Of a stretch of DNA of 23,354 nt, positions 19,413-23,354 are shown in pieces. Source of the stretch: Candidatus Nomurabacteria bacterium CG_4_9_14_0_2_um_filter_32_10. Its GTDB lineage: Bacteria > Patescibacteriota > Minisyncoccia > Phycocordibacterales > UBA9973. Made by a program: the position numbers and the translations under genes. Under the pieces are notes generated by a model. The model made no database searches and had not been told where the DNA came from. It saw nothing but the letters and a program-made list of their open reading frames with translations. Location of the stretch: NCBI GenBank assembly GCA_002788475.1, contig PFRK01000010.1, forward strand, positions 1-23,354, written 5' to 3'. How positions within the stretch are numbered: the first letter of the stretch is position 1; the number at the start of each line of letters is the position of its first letter.

Positions 19413-19628
19413 ATGGATTTTTTAAGATCTTTAGTAATTATTGCTAGTTATGAGTTTTTGGTTCTTTTGTTTTTTTATATTTCATTATTAATAATAGTAA
19501 GATATAATTATAAACCAGATAATAATGATTATAGAAAAATTCTCTTTTCTGTATTTGTAATCATTTTTATTATTCTTTTAACAATAGCAATAATTTTATT
19601 GTTACTATATAGATTATTTGCCAGCTAG
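19413..19628 (+). CDS. Small two-TM membrane protein, unknown function
   Basis: A 71-aa protein with a strong ribosome site (AAAAGGAG, 6 nt before ATG), promoter and terminator, so it is probably a real gene. Two hydrophobic helices (LVIIASYEFLVLLFFYISLL and IIFIILLTIAIILLLLY) flank a polar loop NYKPDNNDYRK. That is a common plan of small CPR membrane proteins of unknown role. The stop codon lies within the terminator stem. Confidence 0.6.
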   Translation: MDFLRSLVIIASYEFLVLLFFYISLLIIVRYNYKPDNNDYRKILFSVFVIIFIILLTIAIILLLLYRLFAS

Positions 19629-19647
19629 TTAGTTGGCAATTTTTTTT
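19618..19647 (+). terminator. Intrinsic terminator
   Basis: TTGCCA (19618-19623) pairs with TGGCAA (19634-19639), followed by eight Ts. The stem overlaps the stop codon of the small membrane protein. Confidence 0.8.
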
Positions 19648-19690
19648 GAAAAAACTATGAATCATAATAGATTTTTTATAAGATATAAAA

Positions 19691-20707
19691 ATGGATCTTT
19701 TTGATAGTTTTGATCGAGTTTCAGGACCAGAGAAAAAATGGATGACTGTTTCATCTGAGCTTGAGGATTTAGATGGAAATAAAAAAAACATAAAAATAGA
19801 ACTTATGGAAGACGGCAAACCTCGAGCAGTAGCATTTTTTGATATTGATGGAACTTTGGCTCACTTGGAGACTATACATAGCAAAGCTATAGCTAAACTT
19901 TTTCCAGATGAAGAACCAGTGGAACTAGAGCAAACTTATTATAAGGGTTTTAAATTAGGAAATTCTTTTCGAGAATTTGATCGAATGCGTGGGATTTATA
20001 TTGACGGACATTTAGAATGGAAAGATCCTGAAGTTTATTTAAAAGATCGTTTTACTCCACATGCTGAAGAGATTGATCAGCCAGAGCATTCTACACATAA
20101 TATTGCAGCAGCAATACTTGAGGAATATGGAAAAGTTGCTGCCCAGATATGTGATGAGTTATATCAAAAGAGTCCAGAAGAATTTTAAAAATCGAATATT
20201 GCTCCGATATTTAAGTTGGCACAAATGTATGCAAGGCTTGGTATTCCAATGGTTGGATTTACTGCTAACGCTAAAATATTTGTAGAAAAATTAGCAAAGT
20301 ATTTGAAATTGTCAGATATCTTTTTAGATATTGCTACAGATGAAACTATGGCTGGTGGTGGAAAAGAGATAGCGATACATTATCTTATTAGTAAACTAGA
20401 ATCCAAAGGTATTCCAATGCCAGAGGGTAGAATGATATTTGTTGGTGATTCTTTGAGAGGTGACATTGGTACTAGTTTAACAGCTCGGGAAAAAAATAAA
20501 GGAATTTTTGGGCAAGGAATTTTAGTATTAAAAGATAAAAATGCATTGATTGAAATAGAAAAACAAATTAATGCTGATCCAAAACTCCGAGACATTGCGG
20601 ATAATATTAATGTAAATGCTTTTGTTGTAGAAGATGTGCCACTTGATGAAGAAGGTAATCTAATGATGCTTTCTAGGTTTAGAGATCAATTTTTAAGAAA
20701 GCTTTAG
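19691..20707 (+). pseudogene. HAD-superfamily phosphatase interrupted by an in-frame TAA
   Basis: Two open frames in the same reading frame (19691-20188 and 20189-20707) together make one HAD protein of about 338 codons. HAD motif I (FFDIDGTL, D51/D53) is in the first part. Motif II (MVGFTANAK) and motif IV (MIFVGDSLRGDIG) are in the second. The only break is TAA at 20186-20188 after SPEEF. Downstream codons continue with family-like sequence, KSNIAPIFKLAQMYARLGIP. A change from TAT or TAC (Tyr) would explain it. The 165-aa first part lacks motifs II-IV, and the second part lacks the nucleophile and a ribosome site. It may be a recent pseudogene, a sequencing error or a read-through gene. Confidence 0.75.
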
Positions 20708-20750
20708 TTTCGGGTGTTGGAGACATGGTAGATGTTATATTTGTGCTTTG

Positions 20751-20822
20751 TGACCCTACAGAGAATCGGACTCTGATTTTATCCTTGAGAAGGATATGTC
20801 CTAACCGTTAGACGATAGGGCC
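20751..20822 (-). tRNA. tRNA-Glu (anticodon CTC)
   Basis: The 72-nt cloverleaf is complete. Acceptor stem: GGCCCTA with TAGGGTC. D-arm: GTCTAACGGTTAGGAC. Anticodon stem: TATCC/GGATA around the loop TTCTCAA, giving CTC (reads GAG). T-stem: CAGAG/CTCTG. Discriminator: A. CCA is not encoded. The T-loop is TCCGATT, with C where U55 (pseudouridine) is usual. TTGACA occurs shortly upstream, but too close to position its -10. Confidence 0.9.
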
Positions 20823-20927
20823 AAATTTAATTTTAAATTTGTCAAAAATAGACGCTTGCCCTTCCGTAGTTTTAGTGAATAATAGATAGGGCTATTAGAA
20901 AAATATAACATTTTTTGTAAAAAAGAC

Positions 20928-20964
20928 AAAAAAATAGCTCGGTCACTAGAAGAGTGAACCGAGC
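20928..20964 (-). terminator. Strong intrinsic terminator upstream of tRNA-Glu
   Basis: On the minus strand, GCTCGGTTCAC / GTGACCGAGC (20954-20964 with 20937-20946) forms a 10-bp stem with one bulge, then TA and seven Ts. It would end the candidate RNA transcribed from about 21194. Confidence 0.8.
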
Positions 20965-21194
20965 ATACGGGTATTAAAATACCCAAAAATAACCCGTGTA
21001 CATAGGCAATTCTCCTTTTTAAAAAAATTTTAAAAAAATAAAAAAAATGCCGTAAGCCTAAATTTTTTTTGTAAACGTCTCTAATTCTCGTAGAGACAAA
21101 ATTTAGGAAGTACATTTTGCCTGTAAATAGGTTTCCATATCCTTTTGAAGTTATCTCCAGGATTTCTGGATTTTAAAGAACGCAAAACGACTTA
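20928..21194 (-). ncRNA. Candidate structured non-coding RNA or leader (about 265 nt)
   Basis: The 570-nt gap between the HAD gene and rmuC holds no convincing protein gene. Besides tRNA-Glu, the minus strand shows a complete transcription unit: a promoter at 21201-21228, several stems and a strong terminator. Stems include CCTAAATTTT/AAAATTTAGG around GTCTCT/AGAGAC. A region at 20967-20997 offers two mutually exclusive hairpins: GGGTATT/AATACCC, or ACGGGT/ACCCGT. A nine-codon ORF (20974-21003, MYTGYFWVF) with GGAG 8 nt upstream precedes the terminator. I could not match it to tmRNA, RNase P, 6S or SRP RNA. Bounds are predictions. Confidence 0.5.
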
Positions 21195-21200
21195 ATTAAT

Positions 21201-21228
21201 ATGCTACTTTATTTCAATATTAAGTCAA
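21201..21228 (-). promoter_or_regulatory. Promoter of the candidate ncRNA
   Basis: On the minus strand: TTGACT (21223-21228), 16 nt, TAGCAT (21201-21206). A DnaA box (TGTGGATAA, 21236-21244) lies 7 nt upstream of the -35. Confidence 0.45.
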
Positions 21229-21235
21229 TAAAAAT

Positions 21236-21244
21236 TGTGGATAA
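21236..21244 (-). promoter_or_regulatory. Perfect DnaA box
   Basis: TGTGGATAA is the exact inverse of TTATCCACA, in the gap between rmuC and the candidate RNA. Confidence 0.4.
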
Positions 21245-21267
21245 CTTTATTCCTCCATTTTTGTTTG

Positions 21268-21294
21268 CCCGCCTAAATTATTCATTTTGGCGGG
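21268..21294. repeat. CCCGCC...GGCGGG palindrome overlapping the rmuC 3' end
   Basis: CCCGCCTAAAT/ATTTTGGCGGG with a short loop, followed on the plus strand by five Ts, so it may also terminate plus-strand transcripts. On the minus strand it encodes the last RmuC residues (PRQNE) and its stop. The ends match the element at 5569-5633. Confidence 0.6.
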
Positions 21295-22312
21295 GTTTTT
21301 CTATTGAGAGTGTAGAAAGTTCTGGTGAAGTACCTGCTATACGAAGCACGTCTTTATCTATCTTTTTTAATTCTTTGTTTGAAGCGTTGTAATGATTCAC
21401 AACAGTACCAAGTGCGTTTCCAAGCTTGTCGTGATATTCGTCAAAAGATTTTAGATGTTTTCCTAAATCTTCTACTTTTTTTATTATTTCTTTTGCTGAT
21501 TCTTCTATTTTTAAAGCTTTTAATCCTTGAAGCACTGTTTGCAAATATGCTAAGAAAGAAGTGGGAGAAGTAATAATAACTTTATATTTTCCAGCAGCAC
21601 GCTGAATAAGATTTTCATTTTCTTCTGACGCTCCGACTTTATTGGTTAATAAATCATAATATATAGCTTCGTGAGGAATAAACATAAAAGCAAAGTCAGT
21701 TGTGTTTTTACTAGGTTGTATATATTTTGCAGTTTCTACAATTCTATTTTTTAAATCATTTACAAAAACTGTCTCCAATCTTTTTTTCTCAGCATCATTA
21801 GTTTCTTCTGCCATTTTATTATAATTTTCAAGAGAAAATTTTGAATCTATTGGAATAATTTTATCTTTTACAAATACCACTGCATCTACAATAGTTCCAT
21901 CAGGGAAGGGGTATTGCATTTGATACGAACCAGGAGGAAGAACATTTTTTAGAACTGTTTCTAGATAATATTCTCCTAATATTCCTCTTTGTTTTGGATT
22001 TTTTAGGACATTTTCTAAACTTTGTAATTGGTCAGCAAAAGATATGACTTGTTTATTTGTTTCATCTAATTTAGTTAATTTTTCTGTCACATCTCTGATT
22101 ATTTTATTAGATTCAGAAGAATGAAATCTTAAACTTTCATTTACTTGTTTGTTTGATTCTCCAAGTTTATTGTCTACATTTTTTATTAATTCACTTACTT
22201 GCGTTAATAATTGTATTCCTGTATCATCTTTTTCCTTCCTTTTCCCAAACAGAAAATAAGCAATAATACCTCCAATTAAAAATGCTATTATAATGATTGT
22301 TAGATTTTCCAT
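21278..22312 (-). CDS. rmuC: RmuC-family DNA recombination protein
   Basis: RmuC proteins limit aberrant recombination at inverted repeats and have a PD-(D/E)xK-like nuclease core. This 344-aa protein has an N-terminal membrane anchor (MENLTIIIIAFLIGGIIAYFLFG), a coiled coil (about 30-105) and the RmuC core: RGILGEYYLETVLKNVLPPG, DGTIVDAVVFVKDKIIPIDSKF, FMFIPHEAIYYDLL. The length is on the short side for the family. It begins 1 nt after the stop of the exonuclease gene, so the two form an operon. The C-terminal five residues and stop lie in a palindromic repeat. A protein acting on inverted repeats is noteworthy in a region so rich in them. Confidence 0.92.
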   Translation of the reverse strand: MENLTIIIIAFLIGGIIAYFLFGKRKEKDDTGIQLLTQVSELIKNVDNKLGESNKQVNESLRFHSSESNKIIRDVTEKLTKLDETNKQVISFADQLQSLENVLKNPKQRGILGEYYLETVLKNVLPPGSYQMQYPFPDGTIVDAVVFVKDKIIPIDSKFSLENYNKMAEETNDAEKKRLETVFVNDLKNRIVETAKYIQPSKNTTDFAFMFIPHEAIYYDLLTNKVGASEENENLIQRAAGKYKVIITSPTSFLAYLQTVLQGLKALKIEESAKEIIKKVEDLGKHLKSFDEYHDKLGNALGTVVNHYNASNKELKKIDKDVLRIAGTSPELSTLSIEKPRQNE

Positions 22313-22313
22313 A

Positions 22314-23048
22314 TTATTTATTTAAGTAATATTTTAACGTATAAATCCAATCTTCATCTTCCGGATCTTCTCTTTTTTTTGTTTCCAAAAACCATTCCAG
22401 ATAGCCACGATCTATTTTTGCTACATCTTCTAGTGTTTTCCCATTATGTTTTCCGAAAGAAAATGAATACATTAGAGATGGTTTTGAAGATATTTCAATC
22501 ATTTCTTTTAGTGTTTCTTTATTATTGAAATTTTTATCTTTTTTTATTTTATCAAAAAGTCTTTCATATAATTTTTCTAATACCAAAACATCACCCAATG
22601 CATTGTGTGCTTCTGCTTCTATCTCAATATCTAAGAAATAACGTAAAAATTGAAGTTTATGTTGTGGAATTTTGTTTTCTTTATCTAGAGCACGAGCTAC
22701 ACGTAATGTACAAATGACATTTTTAGGATTTATACCTTCTTTTTTTATCATTGCTATATCAAATTTTGCATTATGAGCTACTACTATAGAATTTTCATCT
22801 TCAAAAAGATTTTTGATTTTATCAAAATCTAGGCTATCTTTAAAAGATATTTTATTTTCTACCATTTTGTTTGTGATGTGATGTACAGCTGATGCTTCTG
22901 CTGGTATCTTTATTTCTGGTTTAAACAATTCACAAAAAATTTCATCTTTAGCTTGCCCAGGCGAGTAAATTTTATAGGCGAGTTGACATAAAAAATCTTT
23001 ATTATCTACACCCGTGGTTTCTGTATCAAAAAATATGATCTTTTGCAT
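22314..23048 (-). CDS. DEDDh exonuclease (DNA polymerase III epsilon-like) with C-terminal DUF3820-like domain
   Basis: This 244-aa protein has a 3'-5' exonuclease domain (1-165) with all acidic ligands visible: D8 and E10 in FFDTETTG, D97 in HNAKFDIAMI, and H148 with D153 in AHNALGDVLVL. The C-terminal 50 residues (SFGKHNGKTLEDVAKIDRGY, then LEWFLETK) match the small domain found after many such exonucleases (DUF3820 type). It could proofread, or act in repair. Separate fusion to a polymerase is not seen. It lies 1 nt upstream of rmuC, suggesting a joint repair role. Confidence 0.88.
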   Translation of the reverse strand: MQKIIFFDTETTGVDNKDFLCQLAYKIYSPGQAKDEIFCELFKPEIKIPAEASAVHHITNKMVENKISFKDSLDFDKIKNLFEDENSIVVAHNAKFDIAMIKKEGINPKNVICTLRVARALDKENKIPQHKLQFLRYFLDIEIEAEAHNALGDVLVLEKLYERLFDKIKKDKNFNNKETLKEMIEISSKPSLMYSFSFGKHNGKTLEDVAKIDRGYLEWFLETKKREDPEDEDWIYTLKYYLNK

Positions 23049-23077
23049 AGTGCTATTTTAGCATATTTTTGATATAA

Positions 23078-23230
23078 TATAAAAAAGAAATGTTATTTTT
23101 ATAAAGCAATCTATCTGGCGAAGCTTCGCCAGCGAACTGCTCGTCGCTCAAGAAAATAATAGTCGGATTACCTCCTTTATTTTCTAAGCTCCTGCGCAAG
23201 ACTTTCTAAAAACAACATTTCTTTTTTATA
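23078..23230. repeat. MITE-like element with 29-bp terminal inverted repeats
   Basis: The left arm (23078-23106) begins TATAAAAAAGAAATGTT. The inverted right arm (23202-23230) is identical except for two mismatches. The interior has a perfect 18-bp palindrome CTGGCGAAGCTTCGCCAG (23115-23132) and AGAAAATAA/TTATTTTCT. No ORF is evident. It fills the gap upstream of the exonuclease gene. Confidence 0.75.
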
Positions 23231-23261
23231 ATAGTATTTTTTATAATTTATGTTAATTTTC

Positions 23262-23296
23262 TAGCTACTAGAACCTAGTCTCTAGAACCTAATTTA
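23262..23296 (+). repeat. Period-7 stop-codon array before the YqeY-like gene
   Basis: Units TAGCTAC, TAGAACC, TAGTCTC, TAGAACC, TAATTTA are in phase. It is the reverse orientation of the TAGGTTC consensus, and ends 2 nt before the next ATG. Confidence 0.8.
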
Positions 23297-23298
23297 TA

Positions 23299-23354
23299 AT
23301 GTTACACGAACAAATAAAAAACAAAATAAAAGAAGCTATGTTAGCGAAAGATGT
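23299..23354 (+). CDS. YqeY-like (GatB/YqeY) protein, 5' part only
   Basis: The window ends 18 codons into a frame starting MLHEQIKNKIKEAMLAKD. This resembles the beginning of YqeY-type proteins (helical, K-x-x-x-K-E-A-M-x-A-K-D), which are related to the tail domain of GatB and possibly act in tRNA-dependent amidation. Only the start is visible, so the call is provisional. It follows a period-7 array directly, with no Shine-Dalgarno. Confidence 0.5.
   Translation, partial: MLHEQIKNKIKEAMLAKD

Noticed and set aside
20186..20188. Alternative genetic code explaining the HAD stop
   Set aside because: The known CPR recoding concerns UGA, whereas this is TAA, and TAA ends many other genes here at sensible places.
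20801..21115. Minus-strand ORF of 104 aa upstream of tRNA-Glu
   Set aside because: It runs through the terminator hairpin and into the tRNA-Glu gene, has no ribosome site and resembles no protein.
20928..21194. tmRNA, RNase P RNA, 6S RNA or SRP RNA
   Set aside because: I looked for the conserved signatures (tmRNA 5' end and T-arm, RNase P GAGGAAAGTCC, SRP GGAAG loop) and found none.

Overview
The window looks like a piece of a Patescibacteria (CPR) chromosome, most likely Parcubacteria-like. The grounds are low G+C, short proteins, few strong Shine-Dalgarno sites, a compact division-gene set (mraZ-rsmH-ftsL-ftsI-murF on the plus strand; rpsU-ybeY-ftsA-ftsZ-trxB on the minus strand) and a short bS21. 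This placement comes from recognising families and was not computed.

Layout. Positions 1-5040 are a minus-strand run: a truncated GtrA-like membrane protein, a small membrane protein, TrxB, FtsZ, FtsA, YbeY and ribosomal protein bS21. From 5062 the plus strand carries greA and lysS. A minus-strand gene at 7148-8656 encodes a secreted protein with a CPR-like Ig domain, a cohesin/dockerin-like middle and a C-terminal type IX secretion sorting domain of Bacteroidota/Ignavibacteria type, which is unexpected here. After a small zinc-binding protein comes the plus-strand division/peptidoglycan cluster (9371-14424), led by a promoter with MraZ boxes. A divergently transcribed ECF sigma factor and an OmpR-type two-component system follow. 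Next are a stand-alone PAS protein and small membrane or exported proteins (YggT, GlsB/YeaQ, a peptidoglycan-binding protein). The right part holds two tiny membrane proteins, a HAD-phosphatase gene broken by one in-frame TAA, tRNA-Glu(CTC), a candidate structured RNA, rmuC with a DEDDh exonuclease, and the start of a YqeY-like gene.

The most unusual content is repetitive DNA. (1) Short palindromic elements sit exactly in frame inside conserved genes: 36 bp in trxB, 36 bp in rsmH, and a perfect 48-bp palindrome in rsmH. They resemble in principle the Rickettsia palindromic elements. (2) Period-7 arrays whose units nearly all begin with TAG or TAA lie at gene boundaries and supply the stop codons of ftsA, ftsI, murF and the sigma-factor gene. 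(3) Different inverted-repeat, MITE-like elements fill many intergenic gaps and in places supply gene termini (YbeY, RmuC). Together they suggest a genome whose junctions are shaped by small non-autonomous repeats.

Other points of interest are a Met in place of the expected motif-3 Arg of LysRS, three exact DnaA-box 9-mers in intergenic DNA, a perfect palindrome in a promoter spacer, apparently leaderless promoters, and a sigma-factor gene whose coding region appears to extend upstream without an ATG/GTG/TTG start.
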